From JAPLDP01 sp964628285 (GTDB lineage: Bacteria > Bacteroidota > Bacteroidia > Bacteroidales > JAGONC01): a DNA stretch of 33,701 nucleotides. The stretch covers positions 1 through 33,701 of the forward strand of contig CAZVNP010000035.1 in NCBI GenBank assembly GCA_964628285.1, written 5' to 3'. This document shows, one piece after another, positions 1-8,547 of the stretch. The position numbers were made by a program, and so were the translations under genes. Positions within the stretch are counted from its first letter, which is position 1; every line of letters begins with the position of its first letter. The notes beneath the pieces are model-generated. The model was not told where the DNA came from and did no database searches. It worked only from the letters and a program-made list of their open reading frames with translations.

Positions 1-35
1 AAGTTTTAAATAATCTTGTTTGGAGTTGAGGCTTA

Positions 36-2255
36 TTATCGCAAAATGATCTTCCCGTCCTCAATGATCCCGTTTCGGCCGGTCACCTGGTAAATGTACA
101 TCCCTGCTTTCATATTCCTCCATTCAATCGATACATCGTGGGTGCGAATGTGCTCTTTTTCCAGGACCAGCCTGCCGGTCAGGTCATAAATCGTCACCTT
201 CCATTCGTCAGGGACAGACGAAACGATCCGGAAAATGATTCGGTCGGCGCCAGGATTTGGATAGGCCAGCACATGGCATCCATTATCCGGCATGACTTCA
301 TGAATACCGAACGAGAAAGTGCTGTCATGAGTCAGGATGGAGGTCTGCGAGAAATATTCGACGAGGAAAACCAGATGGTCCTTGCAGAACAGATCCTGGA
401 CACCGTATTGGTTGACATAGCCTTTGGTGTCGAGCTCGCCCCTGAAAAACCCTTCCGGTGCCAGCGTTTGCCGGTCACAGGCAAACAAGCCGTTGGTGCG
501 GTACGACAGGTATATCCCGAAGGTGTCGGCGGCCATGTATGACGGCTCACCATAAGGCAGGGAAAAGGTGCTTATCTCATCAAGGGAATATCCGGTGCTG
601 TCATTGGCCAATCGGTATTCCACCAGCCCTTTCTGTGTCACGAACACATATGCCGTATCATCATACACAGCCATCTCTTTCGCATTTTGACCGGATTCCA
701 CTATAACCGAGGCGATCTCATTAAAATGGTGATCATCAATATCATAAACTACAATGCTGTCATTGCCGGTAATGAATAGTTTTCCGCCCGATACGGCCAT
801 ATCGTTGATGGCCATGCTGAAGGTCGAATCCACATAAGGACTAGCAGGATCTGTCACACTGATAATGTTAAGAACATTACCCCCTGTTTCTTGCTCCACA
901 AAGGCCCTGTCATGATAAACCGCAAATTTACCGGTACCAACGGAAGGCTGGATGGCACCCACTTTCTGAAGCGTGGCGGTCTCGTATACCCTGAAGCTTT
1001 CATAGCTCATATTGATCGTGTAGATGTACTCACCGTTATCAGAAAACTTCGCCTTCATGCAAAATCCGGGGTCGTTGTTTACCCCTGCCAGCGAAGGCTC
1101 AAGTATCTTCGACAGATCGAACAGCTTAAAGCCATAGCCTTCGTTGGCCACGACTAAAAAATTGCCATATTTATCGCTTCCCGTGTTCCATCCGCCGGTA
1201 GGCGTATTCCCAAGATCAACCGGATGATTAAAGTCGCCGATATCGACAGTCTTGATGCCGTACCACTCCGAGGCGATATAGCAATATGGTTCATTGACAG
1301 CCACATCAAAATGCCACAGGCCGGCAGGGATGTAATTGATTAAATGAATATCGGCGGGATCGGTGGCGTCATAGACATGAACATAGCTCGTATCCAGGGG
1401 TCCTCCCGGCTTCATGCCCGCCGTGGTGGCCACATAAATGGTATCATTTACATTAACGGCATTCAGCGGATCGGCGGTGGCCCACCCGAAAGGGACACCA
1501 AGTATAGTGTCGCAAAAAATCACCTGCGGGTGGAGGCTGTCGGAGATGTTAAGGCTGTAAAACAAACCGTTCACCGTGTTGGTGCCTCCCAGGACATGAA
1601 GGATGTCATTGTTCTTGCCCCAGATGACATTCTCGGGCCAGCAAAATGACTGCACATAATGTGAGATAAGCGAGAAATCGCCGGTGCGATAAAGATAAAC
1701 CCCATTCTGCAGACTGAAGGCATCGGCGACGGTGTAGGCACATATGCCGTCCTTAACGTCGGCACCGTATAAACGGCCCGTCCCGGTGACGGATCCGAAA
1801 TCACCAATGGCCGTGTACGATTCACCATGGTCTTTATAGGCCGACATCTTCTTGAAACGTGCCAGATAGATCGTATCGCCGGCAATGGATACGTCGAGCA
1901 TTGGCAGCCCGCTGCTGCCGCAGGGGATATCATAGAGCTTCACCGGTTTGCCGGGGCGGTTCAGATCCCATTTCGACATGCCGTCGTAATTGGCCGCTAC
2001 ATACAGCATCTTGTCCACAATGACCAAGTCCATGATGGTCGATTTATAGCGGTACTCAAAAACCATATCGTACGACGGTGGTGTGGACGCGTCATACACA
2101 CGGAATGTGGATCCCGTTGCCACATAGAGGTATCCGTCATAATATTTGATGTCCTTGCAGGCCGCTCCGGTGGTACCCGAAATGAAACGCAGGCTGTCCT
2201 GCGCTCCGGTATAAGAAAACGGAATGATAAGCAAAAGAAATATAATCAGTTTCAT
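36..2255 (-). CDS. Secreted LVIVD-repeat protein with T9SS sorting domain
   Basis: Predicted secreted or surface-anchored protein of 739 aa. The start is placed at the ATG beginning MKLIIFLLLIIPF because it opens a signal peptide (about 19 residues, ending near YTGAQ); the reading frame stays open 28 codons further upstream but that stretch is not signal-like. Most of the protein consists of blade-like repeats of the LVIVD type (for example LYVATGSTFRVYDAS and LYVAANYDGMSKWDL), expected to form a beta-propeller. The last ~75 residues carry AYPNPGADRI, a YDLTGRLVLE strand and end in GKIILR, a type A T9SS C-terminal sorting domain, so export through the outer membrane is likely. It is transcribed away from the alpha-amylase gene. 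The ligand or role is unknown. Confidence 0.85.
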   Translation of the reverse strand: MKLIIFLLLIIPFSYTGAQDSLRFISGTTGAACKDIKYYDGYLYVATGSTFRVYDASTPPSYDMVFEYRYKSTIMDLVIVDKMLYVAANYDGMSKWDLNRPGKPVKLYDIPCGSSGLPMLDVSIAGDTIYLARFKKMSAYKDHGESYTAIGDFGSVTGTGRLYGADVKDGICAYTVADAFSLQNGVYLYRTGDFSLISHYVQSFCWPENVIWGKNNDILHVLGGTNTVNGLFYSLNISDSLHPQVIFCDTILGVPFGWATADPLNAVNVNDTIYVATTAGMKPGGPLDTSYVHVYDATDPADIHLINYIPAGLWHFDVAVNEPYCYIASEWYGIKTVDIGDFNHPVDLGNTPTGGWNTGSDKYGNFLVVANEGYGFKLFDLSKILEPSLAGVNNDPGFCMKAKFSDNGEYIYTINMSYESFRVYETATLQKVGAIQPSVGTGKFAVYHDRAFVEQETGGNVLNIISVTDPASPYVDSTFSMAINDMAVSGGKLFITGNDSIVVYDIDDHHFNEIASVIVESGQNAKEMAVYDDTAYVFVTQKGLVEYRLANDSTGYSLDEISTFSLPYGEPSYMAADTFGIYLSYRTNGLFACDRQTLAPEGFFRGELDTKGYVNQYGVQDLFCKDHLVFLVEYFSQTSILTHDSTFSFGIHEVMPDNGCHVLAYPNPGADRIIFRIVSSVPDEWKVTIYDLTGRLVLEKEHIRTHDVSIEWRNMKAGMYIYQVTGRNGIIEDGKIILR

Positions 2256-2430
2256 TTTATATGATAAATTTTGTTTATCCGTAAAAGTAATCAAATTCCT
2301 AAAAAACTCAGCGACTTCCCTGAAATTCCGATACACCAAATATAAAATTGAATGCAGGATAGGATCTTCTTCTTACCACTAAGTCCTCAGCTAAATATGG
2401 ATTTAGGAACATCAAAACAGATAACTTTTA

Positions 2431-2606
2431 ATAGAACGCGGATAACGCAGATTAGGCGGATTTACGCGGATTTTACTAAAAAGAAAATTAATAAGTTTGA
2501 TGAGATGGGTTCGATCATGCTATAACGTAATCCGCGATTATCCCCGCCCGACTGAACGACGTCAGTCGTTCGGGCGGGTGTTTAATCCGCATTATCCGTG
2601 TTCTAT
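2431..2606. repeat. Palindromic intergenic element, GCGGAT-type arms with nested GC hairpin
   Basis: The outer ends are inverted copies: the left arm begins atagaacgcggataacgcag and the right arm ends cattatccgtgttctat, about 21 of 24 bases complementary. The left arm is a run of GCGGAT-like motifs at about 9-10 bp spacing (GCGGATAAC, GCAGATTAG, GCGGATTTAC, GCGGATT). Inside the right part lies a second imperfect palindrome, 2543-2578, with arms CCCGCCCGA and TCGGGCGGG. No protein is encoded. It resembles a dispersed REP/MITE-like unit, but copy number cannot be judged from one window. Confidence 0.75.
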
Positions 2607-2630
2607 CATGCCTGCAAACCGAATTTCATT

Positions 2631-2638
2631 TAAATTTG
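2631..2638 (+). promoter_or_regulatory. Bacteroidota -7 box (TAAATTTG) for amylase gene
   Basis: Matches the TAnnTTTG consensus and lies 43 bp before the chosen start of the GH13 gene. No clear TTG -33 element is seen at the usual spacing. Confidence 0.5.
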
Positions 2639-2681
2639 TGCCGAGTGCTCAATGATTCCCGTCATACTCAATCATAAAGAA

Positions 2682-5522
2682 ATGAAAACACCATTATTAC
2701 CAATATTTCTCTTCGTTTTGGCACTGCCATTAATAAGCCATGCACAGCTTATCACAACCGATCCTCCCTTCCCGGTGGAGAACGATTCCGTCATCGTCAC
2801 CTTCGATGCCACCCAGGGCAGCAGGGGGCTGGCAGGCTACACCGGGGATGTTTACGCCCATACCGGTGTCATCACCGATAAGAGCACCTCTTCCACTGAC
2901 TGGAAATATGTTCAGGCCGACTGGGGGGTCAACATACCGAAATGCAAGATGACACGTATCGCCCCCGATCTGTATCAGCTGCATATCACACCGACGATCA
3001 GAGATTACTATGGTGTTTCACCGGCCGACATGATCCTGAAAATGGCTTTCGTTTTCCGCAGCGCCGTGCAGGTCGGCGGGCAATGGCTTGAAGGCAAGAC
3101 AGCCGGCGGCGGTGATATTTTTGCCGATGTGTATGAGCCCGGTCTTAATGTGACCATCATCCATCCTGAAAAACATGCCCTGATACAGGAGCTTAATGAT
3201 ACGATCGCTGTTGAAGCCATCGCCATCGATAACAATACGTTGTCCCTTTATGTCAACGATTCACTGATCAAGACCGTCAGCGGGAACATCCTTTACGATT
3301 CGCTCATCGCCGGCCATTACGGCAAATACCGTGTGAGAGTGGAGGCCAGTAATGATACGGCTACCGTGGCCGATTCCTTCTATTATTTTGTCCGGCGACC
3401 TGTTGATTTCCAGCCTCTCCCCGAAGGTGTTGTCGAAGGCATCAATTACATTAACGACAGCACCGTCACCCTGTGCCTTTATGCGCCCTATAAAAAATAT
3501 GTCTTTGCCATCGGCGATTTCAGCAACTGGGAGGTGGATACCGGCAATTACATGCATGAAACGCCAGACAGCACGCGTTATTGGATCCGCATCGATCACC
3601 TGGTCCCGGGGAAAGAATACATCTTCCAGTATTTTGTCGACGGTCAGATACTCATCGGTGATCCCTATGCCGAAAAGATCAGCGATCCGGTCAATGACAA
3701 GTACATCACCAGCATCACCTATCCCAACCTGATCGCCTACCCTGAGGGTAAGACCACCGGTATCGCCACCGTCTTCCAGACCGACAAGCCCGCTTATCAG
3801 TGGCAAACCTCTTCCTTTACCCCTCCCAAGATCACCGACCTGGTGGTTTATGAGCTCTTAGTCAGGGATTTCACCACACAGCACTCCTACCAGGGTATCC
3901 TTGACACGCTTGATTACCTGAAGCGGCTGGGTATCAACGCCATAGAGCTGATGCCGGTCATGGAGTTCGAAGGCAACAGCAGCTGGGGTTACAACCCGAT
4001 CTATTATTTTGCTCCCGACAAATATTACGGTCCCGAAAACAAGCTGAAGGAACTTATCGACAAGTGCCACGAGCAGGGCCTGGCCGTCATTCTAGACATT
4101 GTGCTGAATCATTCCTTCGGGCAGTCGCCTATGATTATGCTTTACTGGGATGCCGTCAACAACCGGCCGGCAGCCAACAACCCGTGGTATAATCCAATCC
4201 CCAAACATGATTTCAATGTGGGTTACGATTTCAACCATGAAAGCCCCGACACCAAACGTTTTGTCGACCGGGCGGTGACATTCTGGCTCCAGGAATACCG
4301 TGCCGACGGCTTCAGGTTCGATATGTCGAAAGGATTCACACAGAAAAACACCCTCGGTAATCCGGCTGCCTGGGGACAGCTTGACACGTCACGTGTAGCC
4401 ATCCTCAACAGGTATGCTGATACTATCTGGGCAACCAATCCGAAGGCTTTTGTCATCCTGGAACATTTCGCCGAGAACACCGAAGAGACGATCCTCGCCA
4501 ACGACGGCATGATTCTCTGGGGCAATGAGAATACGCCTTACATCCAGTCTTCCATGGGCTATATCAATAACTCCGATTTCACCTGGGCTTCATATAAAGC
4601 CAGGGGCTGGAACGAGCCTCATGCCATCGTGTACATGGAAAGTCACGATGAGGAACGCATGATGTACAAAAACGTCACCTGGGGAAATTCATCCGGTGAC
4701 TACAACATCAAGGACACCACCACGGCTCTCAGGAGAACGGCCCTGGCCTCACTGTTTTTCTTCACCATCCCCGGGCCCAAGATGATCTGGCAGTTTGAAG
4801 AGCTGGGCTATGATTATTCGATCAACTTCAACGGCCGCCTGGGTGAGAAACCGGTGCGGTGGGATTATTACAGTGACTGGAGACGTAATTACCTCTACCA
4901 CTTCTTTGCCACGCTCATCACCCTGAAAAAAGAGAACCCCGTTTTTGAAAGCACTGATTTCCCACTGTTTCTGGGCGATACACTGAAAAGGATCAATATC
5001 GCCGGTAATCCCATGTCGGTCTCCATCATCGGTAATTTCGGTGTCAAGGAAGGCTCCATCGATCCCAACTTTTTACATCCGGGAAGCTGGTATGAATATT
5101 TCACCAGGGATTCATTAGCCGTATCCGACATGCATGCGCCCATCCTTCTCCAGCCCGGTGAATACCGTTTCTATACGGATTATAAACTGGCCAAACCTGA
5201 TCTGAATACGGGCATTGACGATCATGATCGCCAGCAGTCCGGCGGCGATGACAGGTTGCTGAATGTGTATCCGAATCCTTCCGGCGCAGGTGTGAATATG
5301 GATATTACGGTTAAGGAAGAGGGAAAGGTCCGGTTTGAGATATACGATGCCATGGGTAGTGAGGTCAACATACTCATGGATCAAAGAATCCCGGCGGGCA
5401 CGCATCACCTTTACTGGGACGGCACCGACAGCCACGGCCGACGCCTCAAAGCAGGGGTGTACATTTACCTGTTGAGGGAAGGTGAAGGACAGCAGAACGG
5501 AAAGATCATTTTATTGCGTTGA
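2682..5522 (+). CDS. Secreted GH13 alpha-amylase family hydrolase with T9SS sorting domain
   Basis: A 946-aa exported starch- or glycogen-type glycoside hydrolase. The start at MKTPLLPIFLFVL opens a signal peptide ending near SHAQ; an ATG ten codons upstream is also in frame. Order: beta-rich N-terminal domains (about 23-245), a CBM48/early-set-like module with IGDFSNWE (about 246-345), and the GH13 (beta/alpha)8 barrel. All four catalytic regions are visible: DIVLNH (D472, H477), GFRFD with nucleophile D547, VILEHF with acid/base E594, and ESHDEE with D656. The C-terminus has VYPNPSGAG, a FlgD-like strand set and ends KIILLR, a T9SS signal. It sits alone, divergent from an LVIVD-repeat protein; no SusC/SusD-like genes are adjacent, so it is not part of a classical polysaccharide utilisation locus here. 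Exact specificity (alpha-1,4 or debranching) is open. Confidence 0.93.
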   Translation: MKTPLLPIFLFVLALPLISHAQLITTDPPFPVENDSVIVTFDATQGSRGLAGYTGDVYAHTGVITDKSTSSTDWKYVQADWGVNIPKCKMTRIAPDLYQLHITPTIRDYYGVSPADMILKMAFVFRSAVQVGGQWLEGKTAGGGDIFADVYEPGLNVTIIHPEKHALIQELNDTIAVEAIAIDNNTLSLYVNDSLIKTVSGNILYDSLIAGHYGKYRVRVEASNDTATVADSFYYFVRRPVDFQPLPEGVVEGINYINDSTVTLCLYAPYKKYVFAIGDFSNWEVDTGNYMHETPDSTRYWIRIDHLVPGKEYIFQYFVDGQILIGDPYAEKISDPVNDKYITSITYPNLIAYPEGKTTGIATVFQTDKPAYQWQTSSFTPPKITDLVVYELLVRDFTTQHSYQGILDTLDYLKRLGINAIELMPVMEFEGNSSWGYNPIYYFAPDKYYGPENKLKELIDKCHEQGLAVILDIVLNHSFGQSPMIMLYWDAVNNRPAANNPWYNPIPKHDFNVGYDFNHESPDTKRFVDRAVTFWLQEYRADGFRFDMSKGFTQKNTLGNPAAWGQLDTSRVAILNRYADTIWATNPKAFVILEHFAENTEETILANDGMILWGNENTPYIQSSMGYINNSDFTWASYKARGWNEPHAIVYMESHDEERMMYKNVTWGNSSGDYNIKDTTTALRRTALASLFFFTIPGPKMIWQFEELGYDYSINFNGRLGEKPVRWDYYSDWRRNYLYHFFATLITLKKENPVFESTDFPLFLGDTLKRINIAGNPMSVSIIGNFGVKEGSIDPNFLHPGSWYEYFTRDSLAVSDMHAPILLQPGEYRFYTDYKLAKPDLNTGIDDHDRQQSGGDDRLLNVYPNPSGAGVNMDITVKEEGKVRFEIYDAMGSEVNILMDQRIPAGTHHLYWDGTDSHGRRLKAGVYIYLLREGEGQQNGKIILLR

Positions 5523-5588
5523 TATCCCGCCTCCACTTATAATGTATCTAATGTTTTAAGCCTGACCGGCGGCATGTCATCCCGGTCT

Positions 5589-8186
5589 TCAGAAATTAAT
5601 GGCGATGCCGAAACTGAAGGTCCTGCCGAAAGACCAGAAACCTCTGAATGTGGCCTCATCATGACCGGGACCGTCATCGCCATCCAGGATATGGGCTTTG
5701 CCACCCACGTTGAAACAGGCCGCTTCAAAGGTAGCCTGGTGATCAGCGATGACAAATTGCCATGTCATGTACAGGTCCAGCACATCATATGCCGGCAGAC
5801 GGTATGGCTGCCGGTGATCGAGGGGGTCATTGCGTGAAGCCGGGTCAAAATCGGCCCAGAGACGATCATAGTACAACCAGTTGGCACGCAGGTTTAACGT
5901 CTTCGTCACATCCAGGCCGGCATACAGACCCACCTGTGTCTGAGGTGCTCCGCCTACATAAAGGCCGTCGGCATAGACCCTGGTGGTGTCGATCAGAACA
6001 TTATCCTCATTGTACAATTCCGCCACGACGTTGTTTTTCCACTTCCAGTTGCCCGCTGAAGCATTTATCCCGATGTTCAGGAACGGCCACGGCCTGGCGT
6101 TGATCTCGAGCTCAACGCCGGTATGCAAGGCATCCAGACCCCTGATCATGGCCCGCGTCATGGTGCTGTCAGCCAGCTGGATATTTTCATTCGATAAAAG
6201 TGACTTGTCCTGCCACACCGTGTAATAAGCATTCAGGTCAATGTTGACAGCTTGATGTTTATAACCATATCCCACTTCAAATGCTTTTATCTTTTCGTTT
6301 TTTATGTTCCTGACGGGCACGTTGGTGAAATTGACGAAGATATACTGAAAATAAGGTTCTTTCGAGTAGAAACCGGTATTCAGGTATAACCTGTTGAATT
6401 CGTTGATGTTGAAGTTGATACCTGCTTTGGCGTCGGCGCCGCCCTGTGTGATGACCCGGCTGTTTATATCGGATACATAATTATATCTGTCTTCCCTCTG
6501 ATACCATGTGTTCGACAGCGTTCCCGCCACAAAGGCCGACACGATGCCGCCGGAATATTCCAGCTGACCGAAAGTACCGGTATAATCCACGATAGAGCTG
6601 TTGTCGAGCTTGATCACATCACCAACGGTCCTGATCTCATTCCTGCCGGCCACGCCGTCCACAGCCCAGGCATAATCCTCTATCCAGTACTGCCCGCCCA
6701 GCAGGTCCCACACCTTTTCATAGAGGCGCGATTTAAAATGTCTCGCATGGATACCGGCAAGAAGGTCAAAGTGACTTCCAAACTCATGTTTATAGGTCGA
6801 CAATAATCCATACCAGTAATGATCGGCCAGGAAATGGGTCTGGATGTTCCTGGAATAACCCTTGATATAGCGCCCGTCGGCCAGCAGGACCGAATCGGGA
6901 TTGGTCACATTGTACTCATAAACGGCGCCCCAGTCAATCTGACCTGAGGGATTGCGGAAAGTGTAAATGGATGGACCGTAAAAGCTTTCGGTCCATTTGC
7001 CTCCGCCATAACCGAAGGAGAAATAGACCGAGGTGGCCAGAAAAGACCGCGGAGAGATATTCCAGTATTCATTCAGGCTGAGCTCAGGCTTGTGATAGAA
7101 ATTCTCCGTGAGGGTGTTGATCCTTCCGTTATAGCTGCCCCAGGCGTAATTGTATTTGTTGCCGTATTTATTATATTCATCCACCGTCATTTTATAGGTG
7201 TTTTGCCCATGGTGTTCGGGTGATCCCAGGGCGGTGAAAACCAGCTGGTGGTTGCGGCCTATGTCCTTGCCGACAGAAAGGAAATAGGACCATCCGTCAA
7301 CATAAGTGGCATCGACATAACCGGGGCCCTTGATCATGGAACCGAGAAAGGTCACGGCGTAGCCTCCCGGGAGCTTGCCTGTGGACAGGCTCAGCGACGT
7401 TTTATAATTGCCGTAATCAGATAAAGTGAACCTGAACGTGCCACCCTTTTCAGCTTCGGTGGTTTTGGTGATGATGTTGATAGTCCCGCCCACGGAATTG
7501 ACAGCCACCTTGGAGGCACCCAGACCTTTCTGCACCTGTATGGCCTGTGTGGCATCAGCGAGGCCGGTCCAGTTGGACCAGTACAACAAACCATTTTCAA
7601 CGCTGCCCACGGGAACACCATTGAGCAATATGGCTACGTTCTCCTGTTGAAAACCCCGTATCGACAGCCGGTCATCGCCTGTCCCGCCCCCTTCACGGCT
7701 GACATAGACTCCCGGCACCATTTTCATCACCGCAGGGTAATCCTGCATACCGATCTCCCTGTTGATCATGTCGGCCCTGATGGTCGACATGGCGTATGGC
7801 GTCACACGCTCACGCGAGAAAGAAGAGATGATATCGACACCTTTCAGCTCCAATGTCTCCCCTTCCAGGGTGATCGTCCCCAGATCCTTCTTCTCATTGT
7901 GTTTAAGAAAAAGGGGTATCTCCAGGGTCCGGTAGCCGATGTACGAAATGACTAAGGTTTGCGGTTCCGCAGGCACGTTGAGGTCGAAACGGCCCTCCAG
8001 CCCGGTGACGGTTCCTTTCTCCTGATTTTTTAAGCTGACATTGGCGCCGGGGATGACGTCGCCGGTACTGCCGTCGATCACCGTTCCCGTCACCGTGCCC
8101 TGTGACCAGAGGTGTATGACGCCCGCCATCATCAATCCTGTTAACATCAGTCGTGTAAAAATTGCTGTATGGTTCATATTCATCAT
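5589..8186 (-). CDS. TonB-dependent receptor under FMN riboswitch control (putative flavin transporter)
   Basis: Outer-membrane active transporter of about 865 aa. After a signal peptide (MNHTAIFTRLMLTGLMMAG...WSQG) comes a carboxypeptidase-regulatory-like domain (GTVIDGSTGDVIPGANVSL ... LVISYIGYRTLEI), then the plug (SIRGFQQENVAILLNGVP, VGGTINIITK), and a long 22-strand-type barrel ending in the terminal aromatic FSFGIAINF. Start codons at 8177, 8183, 8186 and 8201 are all in frame; 8186 is chosen because 8201 abuts the U-run of the terminator. The gene stands alone and converges with the amylase gene. Family membership is seen directly. The flavin substrate is inferred from the complete FMN aptamer in its leader (8311-8437), not from the protein sequence itself. 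Confidence 0.92.
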   Translation of the reverse strand: MMNMNHTAIFTRLMLTGLMMAGVIHLWSQGTVTGTVIDGSTGDVIPGANVSLKNQEKGTVTGLEGRFDLNVPAEPQTLVISYIGYRTLEIPLFLKHNEKKDLGTITLEGETLELKGVDIISSFSRERVTPYAMSTIRADMINREIGMQDYPAVMKMVPGVYVSREGGGTGDDRLSIRGFQQENVAILLNGVPVGSVENGLLYWSNWTGLADATQAIQVQKGLGASKVAVNSVGGTINIITKTTEAEKGGTFRFTLSDYGNYKTSLSLSTGKLPGGYAVTFLGSMIKGPGYVDATYVDGWSYFLSVGKDIGRNHQLVFTALGSPEHHGQNTYKMTVDEYNKYGNKYNYAWGSYNGRINTLTENFYHKPELSLNEYWNISPRSFLATSVYFSFGYGGGKWTESFYGPSIYTFRNPSGQIDWGAVYEYNVTNPDSVLLADGRYIKGYSRNIQTHFLADHYWYGLLSTYKHEFGSHFDLLAGIHARHFKSRLYEKVWDLLGGQYWIEDYAWAVDGVAGRNEIRTVGDVIKLDNSSIVDYTGTFGQLEYSGGIVSAFVAGTLSNTWYQREDRYNYVSDINSRVITQGGADAKAGINFNINEFNRLYLNTGFYSKEPYFQYIFVNFTNVPVRNIKNEKIKAFEVGYGYKHQAVNIDLNAYYTVWQDKSLLSNENIQLADSTMTRAMIRGLDALHTGVELEINARPWPFLNIGINASAGNWKWKNNVVAELYNEDNVLIDTTRVYADGLYVGGAPQTQVGLYAGLDVTKTLNLRANWLYYDRLWADFDPASRNDPLDHRQPYRLPAYDVLDLYMTWQFVIADHQATFEAACFNVGGKAHILDGDDGPGHDEATFRGFWSFGRTFSFGIAINF

Positions 8187-8201
8187 GTTTGTTAAAGACA
8201 T

Positions 8202-8226
8202 AAAAAATCCCGGAGGTAACTCCAGG
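8202..8226 (-). terminator. Intrinsic terminator in riboswitch expression platform
   Basis: Read on the minus strand, CCTGGAG and CTCCGGG pair into a 7-bp stem (one G-U pair) around a UUAC loop, followed by AUUUUUU. It lies between the FMN aptamer and the receptor start, with the U-run touching an in-frame AUG. This position fits flavin-induced premature termination. I could not identify the competing antiterminator. Confidence 0.75.
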
Positions 8227-8310
8227 GCAACGTATTTTTCCCGAACAAAAGGAAGGGAACTCAAAGATGATTCACGGAATGATATTGTGCATCCGCAAAA
8301 TCATGTTGTA

Positions 8311-8437
8311 CCACTTCTTCCATCCAGACTGTACTGTCGGTCCGGGATTCTCACCCGGTCAGTCCCGATAGGACATCTCCTGTCGGGAGTCGCGGACTAT
8401 ACCGCCGGTCGGGGAATTGCACCCTGCCCTGAAGCGG
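8311..8437 (-). promoter_or_regulatory. FMN riboswitch (RFN element)
   Basis: The minus strand carries the conserved blocks of the FMN aptamer in order: AGGGCAGGGTGCAATTCCCC, GACCGGCGGT, AGTCCGCGAC, a variable stem (TCCCGACAGGA / TCCTATCGGGA), GACCGGGTGAGAATCCCGGA, and CCGACAGTACAGTCTGGATG. The closing stem P1 is CCGCTTC (8431-8437) with GAAGTGG (8311-8317), seven pairs including one G-U. In known cases this aptamer binds FMN and represses riboflavin synthesis or transport genes. Here it leads into a single gene, the TonB-dependent receptor. Confidence 0.96.
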
Positions 8438-8440
8438 AAG

Positions 8441-8448
8441 CAAAGATA
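8441..8448 (-). promoter_or_regulatory. -7 box (TATCTTTG) for the riboswitch transcript
   Basis: A perfect TAnnTTTG match on the minus strand, three bases before the 5' strand of riboswitch stem P1, so transcription would start essentially at the aptamer. Upstream TTG trinucleotides lie within the arms of the adjacent palindromic element; the exact -33 element is ambiguous. Confidence 0.65.
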
Positions 8449-8457
8449 CACAAATCA

Positions 8458-8509
8458 CAAATTACAAATACCAACCCCGATAATTATCGGGGTTAGTTCT
8501 TGTAATTTG
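8458..8509. repeat. Concentric palindromic element between tRNA-His and the riboswitch
   Basis: A perfect 22-bp palindrome at 8473-8494 (left half AACCCCGATAA, right half TTATCGGGGTT) is flanked symmetrically by a second inverted pair, CAAATTACAA (8458-8467) and TTGTAATTTG (8500-8509), sharing the same centre. The left arm continues as CAAATCA/CAAATTA/CAAATAC motifs at 7-8 bp spacing. It is non-coding and lies just upstream of the riboswitch promoter. Confidence 0.75.
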
Positions 8510-8511
8510 GC

Positions 8512-8538
8512 AAAAGGTAAATCCTCTGAAGGATTTCC
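8512..8538 (-). terminator. Terminator of tRNA-His
   Basis: On the minus strand, GGAAATCCT and AGGATTTACC form a stem around TCAG, followed by TTTT. It lies about 10 bp beyond the 3' end of tRNA-His, in the right orientation to end its transcript. Confidence 0.6.
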
Positions 8539-8547
8539 CCTTTTTTG

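Larger units (their letters stand above)
2256..2681. other. Intergenic region between divergent genes
   Basis: This 426-bp stretch separates two divergent secreted-protein genes. I see no coding sequence in it. It contains a large imperfect palindromic element (2431-2606) and, next to it, a TAAATTTG promoter box for the plus-strand amylase gene. Confidence 0.7.

Noticed and set aside
3261..3806. 181-codon minus-strand frame within the amylase gene
   Set aside because: It is antisense to the CBM48-like region of a clear GH13 protein and has no domain of its own.
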